A stretch of 64,000 nucleotides of DNA from Diabrotica undecimpunctata (lineage: Eukaryota > Arthropoda > Insecta > Coleoptera > Chrysomelidae). The position numbers and the translations under genes are program-made. The notes below the pieces were generated by a model. That model made no database searches. It worked only from the letters and a program-made list of their open reading frames with translations, and was not told where the DNA came from. Below, piece by piece: positions 9,780 through 22,244 of this stretch; positions within the stretch are counted from its first letter, which is position 1, and each line of letters opens with the position of its first letter. The stretch covers positions 81,843,389 through 81,907,388 of the forward strand of contig NC_092808.1 in the NCBI RefSeq assembly GCF_040954645.1. Reading direction: 5' to 3'.

Positions 9780-12016
9780 AAATGCTAATATCGGTATTGT
9801 CAAGTTACCGATAATAAAATTACCCAAATTTAGTGGTGATTTTAAAAACTGAATGTATTTCCATGATTTATTTGACAATTTAATATTTAAAATACAGATT
9901 TAAGGGATATACAAAAATTTCAGTATCTCAAATCTGCAATTTTAGCCAAGACAGCTACAGTGATCAGTTCATTATAACTTTCATATCTAAATATTTAATT
10001 ATCATGTTAACTATTTTGTAAGAGGTATACAAATAAAATTCTTATATTTAGTCATACAAAGTCAATTTTTTGTTCAATAGGGGTCAATAAAGGGGAAAAT
10101 TCTTATCAACTTCATCAATTAATAGATACTATTTTAAGTAATTTGGGTTAATTACACTCTCTCACTGAGCACACAGATTATTGGGATACACTTCTTTCTC
10201 ATTATGTGTTAAGTGAAATAGATTAAGTAAGTTAACATGTGTAGAATTTAGCTAGACCCTTTGATGAAAACTTTGATGATCTATTAGAGTTCTAGAAAAG
10301 GCCAAATATTTCAGAAAATCGTGCTATAAAAGAAAAAAAAATTACATTTTTTTTTAATATAATTAAACTATATTTTTTCTAAAAAAAATTTGTAAAAAAA
10401 ATTTTACTTATGTTTTAACTCAATTCACTGTAAATTTTGTCAAAGGGCTTACAAAAAATTGTATCCAATTTCTGTGAGGATTCTGTGTGGACTGAAACAT
10501 CTTACACTACGTCATGTAGAAACTAATAAAAACTCAGTTGATCCACAAACTTTTTCTCATACTGTAAGTTCATCAGGTGATCAAAACTCCTCAATTCATC
10601 TTTCATCTTATGTTCTTAAAAGTCAAGATTGGCTATCAACAGTTTTAATTCTTATAAATAATGCTCAAGGCTCGTGTTAACTAGCTAAGGCAATTGTAGA
10701 CTCAGATTCTCAAGCCTGTTTTGTTTCTGAGGAGTTGTGTAGCAAATTAGGGCTCAAAGAAGAATCTATAAAAATGTTGGTTTCTGGTATAAGTTAAGTA
10801 CCTTCGCTTATAAGTTTAAAGTGCTCTATTGAATTGTAGGCAGCTCATTTAAATTTCTCTTTGACACTGTCTTGTTTGGAATAAAAAAAATATGCAACTT
10901 GCTTTCTACTATTCCTGTTGATATGAACAGTCTTTACTTTCCTCAAAATATACATTTGATTGATCAATAATTTCACAAATCATCTAAGATTTATATTCTT
11001 ATTGGATCAGGTGTATATTGGGTTCCTCTTTTAGTGGAAAAAAACACAAAGGGTATTAAGTAGTGGGATGCCAAATAAAAGAATATCAATTCTTCAAGAG
11101 ACAAGGTTTGGTTGGATTATTTCTGGTCCACTTTCTGCGTAGTCTAGCTATACTGTTTAGTGAAATCTTCTAATCATTCCAAAATATTGGAAAATTAAAG
11201 AGTCTTCCAATTCTAAGAGATTTCTTTCTGAGGAAGAACAAAAATGTAAGGAGAATTTTATCTTAACATTCAAACAGAACAATGAAAGTAGATTTGTTAT
11301 TTTTATTTCCTTTAATAAGTCACTTGAGGATCTGGGAGACTTAAGGCATACTGCTGCAAAGCAATTTTGTAATCTTGAATAAAGATTTTCACCTTATCCT
11401 TTTCTTAAAAAAGGATATTTTCTATTTATGCAAAAAAATATCGAGATGGGACATACATCTAAGTCACCTTCTAATCAAATTAAAAAGTCAGTTATTTTTA
11501 ACCTCATCTCCCAGTTTTAAAGGAAGGAAATTCTACTACCAAACTTCGAGTAGTATTCAATGATTCTTGTTCTTTTACATCAGGTAAATCAGTCAATGAT
11601 TTCGAATGGTGGATTCTATTATTCAGAGTGATTTTCTTTATATTTTTTTATGATATATTATTAATATACAGTAAGTATACATACGTTGTTACTGCTGACA
11701 TAGACAAGATGTATCTATGTACATGTTGATTACAACCAGCAAAGCCTTAAGAAAATTATTTGGCGAGTTTGTCCAGAAGAGAAAATAAACTAAACTCTAT
11801 AACCTATAGTAATGCATTTTTACCCTTTCTTGCTACAAAAGGTTTTCCTCAACTTTCTGCAAAATATAGTTCCACAGTTGAAGCTTCCAAAATAGCATCA
11901 TCTGTGTTTTATGCTAATGATCTACTGACAAGTTCTGAGTTACCTTTAGAGCTTTCTGTGTTAATTATTAAAATTATTGCAATATTATATGCTAAAAAAA
12001 ATATCTATGTAATTTA
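9780..12016 (+). pseudogene. decayed Bel/Pao gag-pol relic
   Basis: Pieces in several frames follow Bel/Pao order. Gag: VKLPIIKLPKFSGDFKN near 9800, matching the PxIxLPxFxG Gag start. Protease: AIVDSDSQACFVSEELCSKLGL near 10690, with the D-S-G-S site read as DSDS. Then LQETRFGWIISGPL near 11090 (the motif that closes the Pao protease region). RT lead-in near 11220-11370 and, near 11880-11960, PFLATKGFPQLS and FYANDLLTS, where the catalytic YxDD is degenerate. Many stops separate them and no LTRs are recognised. RNase H and integrase are missing. An old copy, unlike the young Bel/Pao at 27978-34312. Confidence 0.75.
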
Positions 12017-12487
12017 ACTCAAAACACACAAGAGAATAGGAACGTCGAATGTGCGAAAGTCTATACCAACAAATAAAAGCTCATAATATGGCTTACAAAA
12101 GCGAATCTATGTACATAAAAAAAGTTACAAAATTTCTCACATATAAATCAGACGTACACTCGGAAAGAAAAGTACTATATGGTGACAGTCTGGGAATGGC
12201 TCGCGGCTAGACAAAACAGTGGAGATGGTCGTGCGGTCCACAAAACAAAAAAAAATCCGAAGTTATATCAGGGGCGCCAGGTAAATTGGGCCACAGCCTT
12301 CCCTACGTTACTATTCAATAAACCACCAACTCACCCATAAGGTTTACTAGTAAAATATAACAGTATAGTATACAACCTGAATAAATAAAAAAAAATAAAT
12401 GGAATTGTCTGAGATCAGGATTTAGTCAATTTTAATAAATAGATTCCCAAGATATTTGAAAACAAAGACATATTAGAATATTACTTA
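12017..12487. other. no gene recognised
   Basis: Spacer before the R1-clade element; a GC-richer stretch near 12185-12310 has no identified role. Confidence 0.4.
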
Positions 12488-12499
12488 ACTTTACCATAG

Positions 12500-12527
12500 T
12501 AAGTAACTTACCATGGTAAGTTACTTA
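12500..12527. repeat. 28-bp perfect palindrome at the 5' junction
   Basis: The sequence around ttaccatggtaa is its own reverse complement over 28 bp. It sits directly after the upstream TSD copy and repeats fragments of that TSD (ttacc, taagta), which suggests junction filler made during integration. Confidence 0.85.
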
Positions 12528-12529
12528 TC

Positions 12530-13408
12530 ACCCTAGATAAGGACCCAGATGCCGTCAAGGCAATAAAGACTGCCATTGCGTCCAAAGATAGCGGCTTCAA
12601 GGCAAGACAACTGGGACAAGATAGGTCCACGGTTATACATGTCAGAGGTATGACCGCGAATACAAACACAGAGACATTGCAAAATGCACTGTCTGTAGTG
12701 ATAGGCAAGTGGGAAAAGGACTTCCTGATTAAAAGTCTAAGAAAGATGCGAGGGGACACGCTGGCAGCCACGGTTGTTCTGTCTACCGAGGCAGCCAAAA
12801 GAGTGTTGGAGATAGGACACATTAAAGTGGGCCTTGCTAGATGCGAGGTCGAAAAAAGATACGTAGTTAGGAGATGTCAACGGTGCTGGTCGTACACACA
12901 TGACATCTCAAAGTGCGACGGTCCTGACCGTATTGGCCTCTGTCTTAAGTGCGGAAAGAAGGACTGTAAGGAGAAGGACACATGCAGAAATGAGGAGTGA
13001 TGTGTTCTCTGCAAAGAGGGGCACCACATTGGAACCGCGCGGTGCCGAGAATTTAGTGGCGCTCTCCAAAGGGCGCGACTAGCCGACAAGACGTGCGCAA
13101 AAGAACTAACAGAAAGCGTGCCCGCTAAACCGCCATCGACACCCTTTCCCCAACCGATAGTTGAAGACATCGCACGGGCGAAAAATGACATACCTTCGAC
13201 ATCTGCGCCAAATCCTGATGACGATACTATAGATGACGACGTTTTTCGTAAGGCTAAGTTCCCCTCATTAATGGAGGAATTCGAGAGTATGTGTGCCGAG
13301 GTAGTGGAAATGGCTAGCAACATAGCGGAAAACAAAAACAACAATCCCGTCCCCGACACTGAAGGACCGCAGATGTCTGGACTAATATACTCAGTTGGTC
13401 CCCGATAA
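12530..13408 (+). pseudogene. R1-clade ORF1 (Gag-like, three zinc knuckles), one stop
   Basis: A single frame runs from the 5' truncation to a stop at 13406-13408, about 292 codons, broken only by a TGA at 12998-13000. The first part is the RNA-binding-like core (DKDPDAVKAIK to GLARCEVEKRY). It is followed by CCHC knuckles starting at CQRCWSYTHDISKC and CLKCGKKDCKEKDTC; the third (CVLCKEGHHIGTARC) lies just after the stop. The C-terminal tail is Pro/Ser-rich and acidic. ORF1 coats element RNA to form the ribonucleoprotein. The true start codon is lost with the 5' end; the first ATG in frame (12650) is internal. Confidence 0.83.
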
Positions 13409-13452
13409 CTCTCATCCTAGTGACCTAGAAGAGCTAGTTGTAACGACTTGAA

Positions 13453-16343
13453 ATGGCTTTGATCCAGACAAAAGGACTTAGAATACTGCAGGTGAACATC
13501 GGAAGGGCAAAGGTGGCACACGACCTGATTTACTCAAAAGCCCTGCAAATTGACGCAGATATCATCATAGTCCCAGAACCTAATAAAAATATCTCAAAAA
13601 AAATTGGTTGGATCTCCGATAACAGAGCAGACGTTGCTGTATTTTTGGTAAACAACAAAGTGTGCATAAACAAAATTACCAAAAAAGAGGGATTTCTAAA
13701 GATAAAAATAAACGAACTAGCAATCATAGCCTGTTATATCTCACCTAATATAACCATGACACAATATGCTGAGCGGGTTGAAAAAATCATTGAGGCGTCA
13801 CAGGGAGAAACAACATACATAATTGCTGGTGATATAAACGCCAAATCTATTCTTTGGGGGTCCCCAAAAAATGACAAAAGAGGAGAAATTTGGAACGAAT
13901 GGATCTCCTCCGCAAACCTGACTGTGCTAAACAATGGTAAACCCACATTCGAAAGAGGTGAGTCGCGAAGTCACATAGACATTACACTAGCAACCAACAA
14001 CTGCGCCAAGAAGATCTCGGGATGGGATGTGCTTGATGCTAACATCTTTACGTTTCACAAGTACATCTCATACGAAGTCGGCATTAAGGTCACAACCAGG
14101 CACGGCAGGAAATTACTTGAGTTCGATAAGAACAAATTTAGGAATCAGATACGGAACTTACAAGAAGAAACTACCAACTTTAATAACTTTAGAGACAACA
14201 TAATAAAAGCACACAAAGCGAGCAGCAAAAGCAAACATGTCACATACACAATACCATACTGGTGGAATGAAAACATTCACAAAAGCGGACAGAATGTCTT
14301 AGAATCAGGCGTACGGCACAGAGAAATAGGACGCAGCAAGTTAAAGAAGAGTATAAGAACGCCAAAAAGGAACTCAATAAATTGATCAAATGGGCTAAAC
14401 GTACATGCTGGCAGAACTTGTGCGAGGCATTGGAGAACGATATATGGGGCGAAGCATACAGGATCGCCACTAAGACGCTGAGGTCAGAGACCCCATATAA
14501 CCTATGCGATGACAAAAGAAGGGAAATAGCGAATACCCTGTTTCCTAACAAGTCTATAAACGACTTCCTGATTAGAGACGATGAGAACTGTCCCAAAGAA
14601 TTAACGGCGGCTGAACTCACCAGAGCCGCCAATTCCATCAAAATAGGTAAATCCCCTGGACCGGACCGTGTGCCACCAGAGGCGATAAAAATACTAGTGA
14701 ATGAATGCCCAGAAGCTACTAGAATAGCACTCAATGAGCTGCTAACAAGACAAGAATTTCCAGACCAGCTGAAACTAGCTAAACTTACACTAATACATAA
14801 ACCCGGTAAAAACCCGGACGAAGCCAATTCGTACAGGCCTATATGTTTATTAGATTGTCTGGGAAAACTATACGAAAATATTGTCAAAAATCGCCTAGAA
14901 GATGAATTAAGTGAAAGAGAGACTATCTCCAACAGACAATACGGATTTAGAAAAGCTAAATCAGCCATAGACGCGGTAAAAAGTTTAACCGATACTGTAA
15001 AAAACACAAAGAAAAGATGGGCTATACTGGTTATGTTTGATGTAAAGAATGCCTTTAACTCTGCCAACTGGGCACATATCATAACAAAACTGGAATCAGC
15101 ACGAGTGTCAGGATATCTCATCAATATCATTAAAAGGTATCTTACTAATAGATACGTTACAGTGGCAAAAAATACAGAACAGAAGTTAACAGCCGGCGTA
15201 CCGCAAGGTTCTGTATTAGGTCCGACACTCTGGAATATATTATATAACGGGGTACTAGAAATAGACTATGGTAGAGATACTCTAGCTATTGCATACGCAG
15301 ATGACCTGGCGATACTAGTCATGACTGACATGAACTGGAAAATCGAAGACAAAGTCAACACATGCTGCAGAAAAGTCAACAGCTGGATGGCTAGAAACGA
15401 TCTCGAACTAGCAGGAAGCAAAACGGAAGTGGTCATACTAAAAGGACCACGACGAAGACCCGAGATGACTTTTCAAATTGGTAGTACTATTATAACCCCT
15501 ACAAATTGTGCAAAATACCTAGGCATATACATCGACACAGGCCTAAGGTTCACAAAACACCTGACAAATGTAGTCCAGAGGGCGGAAGAAAGAACGACAG
15601 CCCTACAAAGAATCATGCCGAATATAGGAGGCCCAAGCAGCCAAAAACGAAGAATGTACCTGCAAGTGGTACAGTCAACTATATTATATGGAACCCCCAT
15701 TTGGGCAGACGTACTAAATTACAAAAAGTACAGAGACATGATAACCATAGCCCAGCGAAAGCCTCTATTAAAAGTTACAAGTGCGTACAGGACCACTTCA
15801 ACGATGGCCCTACAGGTAATAGCGGGCACGCTCCCTATTCACCTCCTAGCTAAAGAACGGCAGATGCTTTATAACTCTCGAGACGGCCACCTACCTCAGG
15901 TCAGAGCCGCCATTAGAGAACAATTACTAACAGAATGGCAAGCAGAATGGGAGGCACAGATAGACAAGGCACAATGGACCAAAAAACTAATACCCAATGT
16001 GATAGAGTGGTACAAATGTAAGTTCAAACGAGTAAATTTTTATTTTATGCAGTTCCTGACCGGACATGGATCTTTCAGGTCTTACACGTATCGTATACGA
16101 AAAACCAGCGATGATAATTGTGTCATATGTAAAGTAGAAGACGATGCGGAGCATTGTATCTTTAGGTGCAAGGTGTTTGCGTCGGAACAACACATAATGC
16201 GAACAAAGCTAGGAGAGATATCCTCTGACAACTTGATACGTGTCGCTATGGAAAGCAGAGAGAACTTTGAATTTCTTGTAGACCAAGTAACAAAAATTAT
16301 GAAGAGAAAGTCCATGATAGAGAAAGAAACTGAGACAGGATGA
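13453..16343 (+). pseudogene. R1-clade ORF2: APE endonuclease, RT, CCHC finger
   Basis: ORF2 starts at ATG 13453, 45 nt after ORF1. The first frame (to 14385) is the APE-type endonuclease: LQVNIGRAKVAHDL, VPEPNK, GDINAKSILWGS and HIDITLA. A frameshift near 14280 moves the rest into the frame ending at 16343. RT motifs follow: SPGPDRVPPEAI, SYRPICLLDCLGKLYE, RQYGFRKAKSAIDAV, MFDVKNAFNSANW, GVPQGSVLGPTLWN and the catalytic AYADDLAIL. The C-terminal finger is CVICKVEDDAEHCIFRC (C-x2-C-x7-H-x4-C). This layout, the LGRAK-like start and the AEH finger are R1-clade features. The enzyme nicks target DNA and primes reverse transcription there. Total length (~960 aa) is near normal for the clade. Confidence 0.88.
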
Positions 16344-16973
16344 GAGTGATCTGGGACAATCCACCTCCATTTAAAACTAGTTATCATTGTATGAATATGT
16401 ATGTAAATATGTGTATATGTGTATTTGTGTGTTCGTAGGTGTGTATGTGTATGTACGTATGTATGTGTGTATATGTGTGTAATACACTTGTTTATTGCAT
16501 ACGTATGTATACTTACTTATTGTTACCTAGTATTACCTAATACCAAATATTCTTACACCTTATTGTTACCTTGTATACCTATACATTCCATATACTCTCC
16601 CCCTGGTTCCTTACCGCTCTTAGGTAATACCATCGGCAAGGACATTTACATATGGGCCTATTTTACATACATTTTTCTTCTGGTTCCTTACCGCTTCTAG
16701 CTAAGAACCAGCAACAAAACTTTATTACTAATTCAGGCAGCGCAAGGCATCTCTAAGTTTCGTTCGCTAACTGAACACGTACGGGGGTGTCTTGACGAAG
16801 AATGGGTGGTTTTAGTTGGTAGGCAGGGCAACAGAAAGGCATCCGTTTGCAGGACCTCCTCTACATAGGGGGAAATGGGCTCAGATGTTTTCCTCTGCCC
16901 TGAATCCAACACACGCCGAGCAATGGTATGGTGTTTAGAACATTTCCACCCTCATCAAAAAAAAAAAAAAAAA
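16344..16973 (+). other. 3' UTR of the R1-clade element
   Basis: Non-coding tail including an alternating purine-pyrimidine stretch rich in tatgtgtg/gtatgt at about 16390-16482, two ctggttccttaccgct repeats (near 16600 and 16680) and the poly-A run at the end. Confidence 0.7.
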
Positions 16974-16985
16974 ACTTTACCATAG

Positions 16986-18325
16986 GCTTAATAAAAAGAT
17001 TATAAAAATTCGGCTTCTACTAAGGCTAAGTTATTTCTATTTAATTGCACAAAAAAGGGTAAGACGTATCAAAAGTACGCCACACAGACGCTAAGGTGTG
17101 TGTGGTTCAATACCAACAAAAAAAAATAATTAACCCAAATAGGACACCACGAGAGCTCAAGTGCGTGCGCAGAAAATAATATAAAAAAAATAAATATATC
17201 TCAAAAATTTAAACCCCACCCCCCTCCCCCTTAGAGGAATTTCATAAAATTATAATAGGTATGTGTAAATATTTCATTAATAAAATAAACCGCACATAAT
17301 CTTTAAAAAAAACTGTTATACCCCGTAAACAAATTAGACGGCGCTTAAATCTTCCGTCGAAAATTAACTATCGATCCATATCTCGAATTTTTAATCACAT
17401 TCATATACTTCGTCGCATGGGATCCTAGTTAAAGTTCAGTGTGTCTTCAATCCAAAAATACCATTTGCAAAATCCACTGCGACTTCGGAGGAACTCCAAA
17501 AATACGATTGCCGATGTACATAGACTTGTATGACAATGTTGAAAAATTGAAAATTACATCTTTTTAATCAATTAAAAACGAAATGTTCTAACACTCACCC
17601 TTCTTAGCCAGATTAGGGGTTTGAAATATCCCAAATTGTACCGAAACGTAGTCGGCTATTTGGATTCGTGATTAAGGCTAATTTCTTGATCTAAATGCGA
17701 CACCGGTAGACACGTGCACTGTAGATCCGCTTTTTTTTTAGCGAAATTGTGGATATTCCACGAAGGCAGCAAATCTCCTTGAATATCCACACGGTTCGCA
17801 CTAGTCCAGAACCCACATGGAACAGCAGCAAAAAAAATGCTGTTTTTAAACTAGCCCGAATTTATCGGTACCCCTGTCAAATCTAGAATTACTTCCTTTC
17901 CGTCGTCTTCCCGAACACTTGACAACTTGACACACGGAGGTCACCGAATAATACCGAGATTTAAACATTTAAATTTTGTGATTCCAATTCTTCCAAGATA
18001 ACTCCAGAAAGAACGATCTAAATTAGTTTTTTCACATTTTCCCTTAACTTTAACACAATTTGCCAGACATTACCCCTATTTGAAAACTACTAATTTTATT
18101 TTCGCCACCTTGCTTATAATATATTATAGGCAACCGATCTTATACGTCTAGAATTGTTTAAATTTTTGAAAATATAGGTGGGACTTTCTGCTTTAAATTT
18201 GGAACGTAACAATAGCCTGATACAATAAATTCAACGCTTAAAAATAGACATCCTTGGATGTAGTAAATTTCGATAGCCTAATAGCGAATAGAAGCTATAT
18301 GCTATTACCCGTATATCGATAGAAG
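16986..18325. other. no gene recognised
   Basis: Mixed AT-rich DNA with a short C-rich patch near 17214-17231. I could not assign a gene or repeat. Confidence 0.45.
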
Positions 18326-18329
18326 TATA

Positions 18330-20515
18330 ATAGACAGCTACATGTTTTATAGCACCCAACCAAATCGCAATGAAGTAAATATTGTCATCAACAAAGAAAC
18401 CAAAAGATCAGTCAAAGAGTTTATACTGATACCGAAAAAAAAAATGCACTTATGAAACTAAACGCCATGCCGTGCAATATAAACATCATTACAGCCTATG
18501 AACCAATATCTGATAGCACAGAGGAAGAAATAGACAGCTTTTACAATGAATCAAACAAAACACTGAGTGAAACTAACGAATATGAAGTTAATACTATTTA
18601 ACGCGGCTTCAATGCGAAGGTAGGGAAAGAAAGAGAAGTAGTAGGCAAATATGGACTAAAAACACATAATTAGGAGGAGAGAAGCTAGTTTAGTTTTGTA
18701 AAGACAACAAACACTCATTATCAAGATTACATGGTACACTACCAGTCAGAAGAATATACACGTGGAAATCCCCGGGAGATGACGGTAAAAACGTAGTAAG
18801 AAACCAGATTGACTAAATCATTATAACCCAAAGAATGTGTAACGCCATAGTATCGACTAAAGGTTATCTAGGGGCAAATATAACAACTGACCAAAACCTC
18901 GTTTCATGAAATTCAAACTAAACAAAATAAGAAAAATCCCAAAAACACCTAGAATTAATTTAAGAAGACTAAAAGAAAATGATTTCTGGCAGTAGATCAA
19001 AGAACAAATACGCAACAAAGTCCAGAAAGTAAAAAAAAGAACAATTTAACGCTACAGAAAAATAAAAAAAAATGTTAGAAAAAATTCTAAGGAACATCAC
19101 ACAATAACAACTGGAGCCAACTGGAGTACATCCCCTAAAACTAAAGAATGGATAACTCAAGAAATAAAGTCATTGATATCGGAAAAGAGGAAATACAAGA
19201 ATAAAAATGTACAACAATACAAAAACGTAAATAAAACAATCAAACAAAAAATCAGAGAAGCCAAGAAATTGTGGCAGCTTTTTTAACATATAAAGGAAAG
19301 TTAAAGAAGTAGCTGTCATATACAAAACAAAGCTATTGGAAACATAATGGACAAAAACAACAAAATAATAATTGAAAGTACAAAGCAAAATAATACATAA
19401 GAAAAATATATCTTCTTCTTCTTCTTCTTTTTATGTAGACATGACTCTGTCTGTTTTTCAATGTGCCTCTAGTAAGTTGTCGTTCCAACGTTTTCGTGGA
19501 CTTTCTACGTCTTTCTAATGGGGAACGTCTCTTGCCATCTTTACTACTCTATTTGCATCCATGTCGTATATCTGTCCTTGTAGCTCTGTCCCGTGTTTTT
19601 TAATTTTCTTAACGCTTCCTTTAACTCTTCCTCCTCAATATTTATTTTGTCGTTTGCCGTCACTTCTTGTGTTGATGGTTCATTAAGTCGTAGAAGTCAT
19701 GTTACATGACTGTTTTGAGAAGCTCTGTCTCTGTGTTTATTATTTATTTGATAAACTAAAATATTTGTTTAATTTTTGACTTGCTTATATGGGTTGTTTG
19801 CCTGTTGTGTTTGTTGTGTTCTGTATTGTAAAAAAGCTTTATTTTTTCTTTACGTTTTGTCTTCACTTAATCTCTAAACCATGAGGTTTTCTTTCTTAAT
19901 ATGTTATTATTTGTTACTTTCCTCTGTCCAAGTCAAGTGATTCTGTTGCTACGTTAATTATTTTTAAGTTTATCCCAGCTTTCCTCGACGTTATCGTTTT
20001 CTAATATTTCATTACCAGCAATCTTCTCTGATGTTATTTTTCTGTATAAGTATTCCGTGGATTCCGTATTTAGTCCTTCGACTCTGATTTTTGTTTGTGT
20101 TGGTGCCGCTCTCTTAGGTGTAAAGTATTTTATGATGATTCGTATTTTACATAATACTAAGCTATGGTCGCTACCTACATCTTCTGAGTTAAGGCATCTT
20201 ACATCTTATTTTTTGAGGATGTACATCTCTGTTGGAAAGAATTTATAAAACAGCTGTTTTTTATACACAACGGAAAAATAAAGACAAGAACACTAAGAGG
20301 TAGAAATGAACCCATAATTACCAAAGGGAAAACTGAAAAAGCACTATAACATATAAAAAAAAATGATAAAGCCAAGGGGCCAAATAAAATACCTACAGAA
20401 ATCTTAAAAGAATTAACAGATGAACACATTAATATACAAGTAGAATTATTCAATAAAAAGGTACCACACTCCGTTATGACAGGCAAAATGCCGGTCTGAT
20501 TAAAAAATAAGATCC
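18330..20515 (+). pseudogene. decayed endonuclease/RT non-LTR element, interrupted
   Basis: Frames from 18350 to 19400 carry a decayed APE endonuclease of the craniofacial-protein-2-like type: NEVNIVINKETKRSVKEF, CNINIITAYEP, GKYGLKTH, TWYTLPVRRIYTWKSPGDD. These are followed by the linker helix region. At about 19411 it is cut by a minus-strand non-LTR copy and resumes at about 20250 with an EQLF-like block, then KGPNKIPTEILKEL, the pre-RT motif. It ends near 20515 before the catalytic RT motifs. Many stops; inactive. Confidence 0.7.
19411..20248 (-). mobile_element. internally deleted non-LTR copy, minus strand
   Basis: On the minus strand the 5' part reads EDVGSDHSLVLCKIRII (end of an APE endonuclease) and the 3' part a KRWNDNLLEAH block and a stop, followed by an (aag)n tail seen on the plus strand as cttcttcttcttctt from 19411. 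The RT core between them is missing. It interrupts the plus-strand endonuclease/RT relic. A precise TSD is not clear. Confidence 0.6.
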
Positions 20516-20572
20516 ATTACCTTATTCACAAAAACTTAATTTTTTCTATTTCCTTTTTTTTTCGCTGGGTTA

Positions 20573-20816
20573 TGTTATGTATGGTTCTCATGTACGCATA
20601 TACTTTGCAACGTTGCACTTGGTAAACGGAACCACAAGTGACAGCCGTGACATAATAACCAGACATTGACTGATTGACAACACACTTAGGTTATGGACTC
20701 CATGTGAACAAGAATAATAATGTTAATTTATATATCCTTATAAAGCTTATTAAAACCTATCGTAAGTAGCTTTATGTTATATTATGTCCCACAGTCCTAA
20801 AGAGGCATACGTTACA
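20573..20816 (+). repeat. 5' LTR of gypsy A
   Basis: 244-bp direct repeat of 25069-25310, with tg...ca ends. A tggtggcagcgg directly after the LTR (from 20817) is in the position of the tRNA primer-binding site. Confidence 0.88.
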
Positions 20817-20928
20817 TGGTGGCAGCGGAAAAGTGACGATAGGTTAAGTTACCTTAAAAGCCGGTGCATGTGAAAAACCCTATAAAAAATATACGTAAGT
20901 AAAGAAGCTATACTGTGCTCAAATCAAG

Positions 20929-22222
20929 ATGACAGATACTAGTAAAGACTTAGAACCAATTAGTTTCCAAGGAAATAATATTTCACACGAGTGGAAATTT
21001 TGGAAGCAAAAGTTCCAATTATTTTTAACAGCCTCCGGCAAAAGTGAAAAACCAGACCACATAAAAATCGCTATTATCCTAAATCAGCTGAGAGATGAAG
21101 GGCTAAAGATATTCAATACCTTCGAGTATGAAAATGATGGAGATGATCAGAAGTACAACGTTGTTTTGTGTAAGTTTGATACATACTGCAGCCCTCTTAA
21201 GAATTTAATTTATGAACATTTTAAATTCTTGAAAAGAGAAAGGAATTGCCTTGAAACAATTAGTATCAACATGTGAGTTTAAAGAAAAGGATACTTTAAT
21301 TTTGGACAGGATTGTTTTTGGTACACATGATCTACGAATTTAAAAAAAATTATTACAATGTGCTGATTTAAAACTGGCACAAGCTATAGACATCTATAGG
21401 ACTATGGAAAATAGTGCTGTTACTCAACGTAAAATATCCAAAGAAAGTGAAAGTGTTAGTGTTGTGAAGAAAAGAAATGAAGAATGCAGACCTGGATCTA
21501 CAGGACAGTCAAGGTATGGTTCACAGTATAAGAAGGAGCAGTCTACAAGCCACAAAGTTACTGACAAAAATACAGGTAACCATTATACTCAGTGTTATAA
21601 ATGTGGACTTCAGCATATTAGGGGTAAGTGTCCTGCATTTTTCAGATATTGTTCGTTGTGTAACAAAAAAGGACACTACCGTAAATTTTGTCCTGATAAT
21701 AACAAAAAAGTCCATGAAATCAATGATAGCGATGGTAGTCGTAGTAATTCTGACACTGATTTAACTGATGAACAGGTGCTAGTGTGGACCGTTAACGAAA
21801 TTAAGCCGAACTCTTCAGAATGGTTCAAAAAAATTATTATTAATGGTGAAGAGAGTATTTTAAAAGTTGATACTGGAAGTGAAGTCAATATATTGAACAG
21901 TAGTGATTTTAAATATTTAAATATTGATTATAATATGCTTGAAAATACTAATAGTTCATTGTCTAGCTATACTGGGCATGTTATTAATGTTTTTGGTAAA
22001 ATTTATATACCTTGCTCTTTTAAGAACATATCTAAAGATTGTCTGTTCTATATTTTAGATAATAATAAACAAAAATCTCTATTAGACCTAAAGGCAGCAA
22101 GAGACTTTAAAATTGTTTGTGATCAGCCTAGTGTTAGTATGATAGACAATGAAACAAATCATATTATAAATAGTTATAAGAGCATTTTTTTAGCTGTAGA
22201 AAAGGTCAACAGGTATTTTTAA
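20929..22222 (+). pseudogene. gypsy A gag and protease
   Basis: The first frame (20929-21276) is a short Gag N-terminal part with the FxGNNISHEWKFWKQKFQ block common to K02A2.6-like gypsy Gag. A local deletion and frame change near 21240 follow. The second frame (21404-22222) has two zinc knuckles (CYKCGLQHIRGKCPA and CSLCNKKGHYRKFC) and an aspartic protease site VDTGSEVNIL near 21870. Gag packages the RNA; the protease would process the polyprotein. The breaks make it non-functional. Confidence 0.83.
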
Positions 22223-22244
22223 TATAACTTTATCTAGTAATGCA

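Larger units (their letters stand above)
12488..16985 (+). mobile_element. R1-clade non-LTR retrotransposon with TSDs
   Basis: Element body 12500-16973, flanked by the 12-bp duplication actttaccatag (12488-12499 and 16974-16985) and ending in a ~19-bp poly-A run (16955-16973). It carries ORF1 with zinc knuckles and ORF2 with APE endonuclease, RT and C-terminal CCHC finger. The 5' end cuts into ORF1, so the copy is 5' truncated and starts with a 28-bp palindrome. R1-clade elements are best known as 28S rDNA-specific, but the flanks here are not rDNA. One in-frame stop and one frameshift make it inactive but fairly recent. Confidence 0.88.

Noticed and set aside
12877..13359. 160-codon minus-strand open frame
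   Set aside because: Antisense shadow of ORF1 and its zinc knuckles.
14240..15130. 296-codon minus-strand open frame
   Set aside because: Exact antisense of the R1-clade RT core; no motif of its own.
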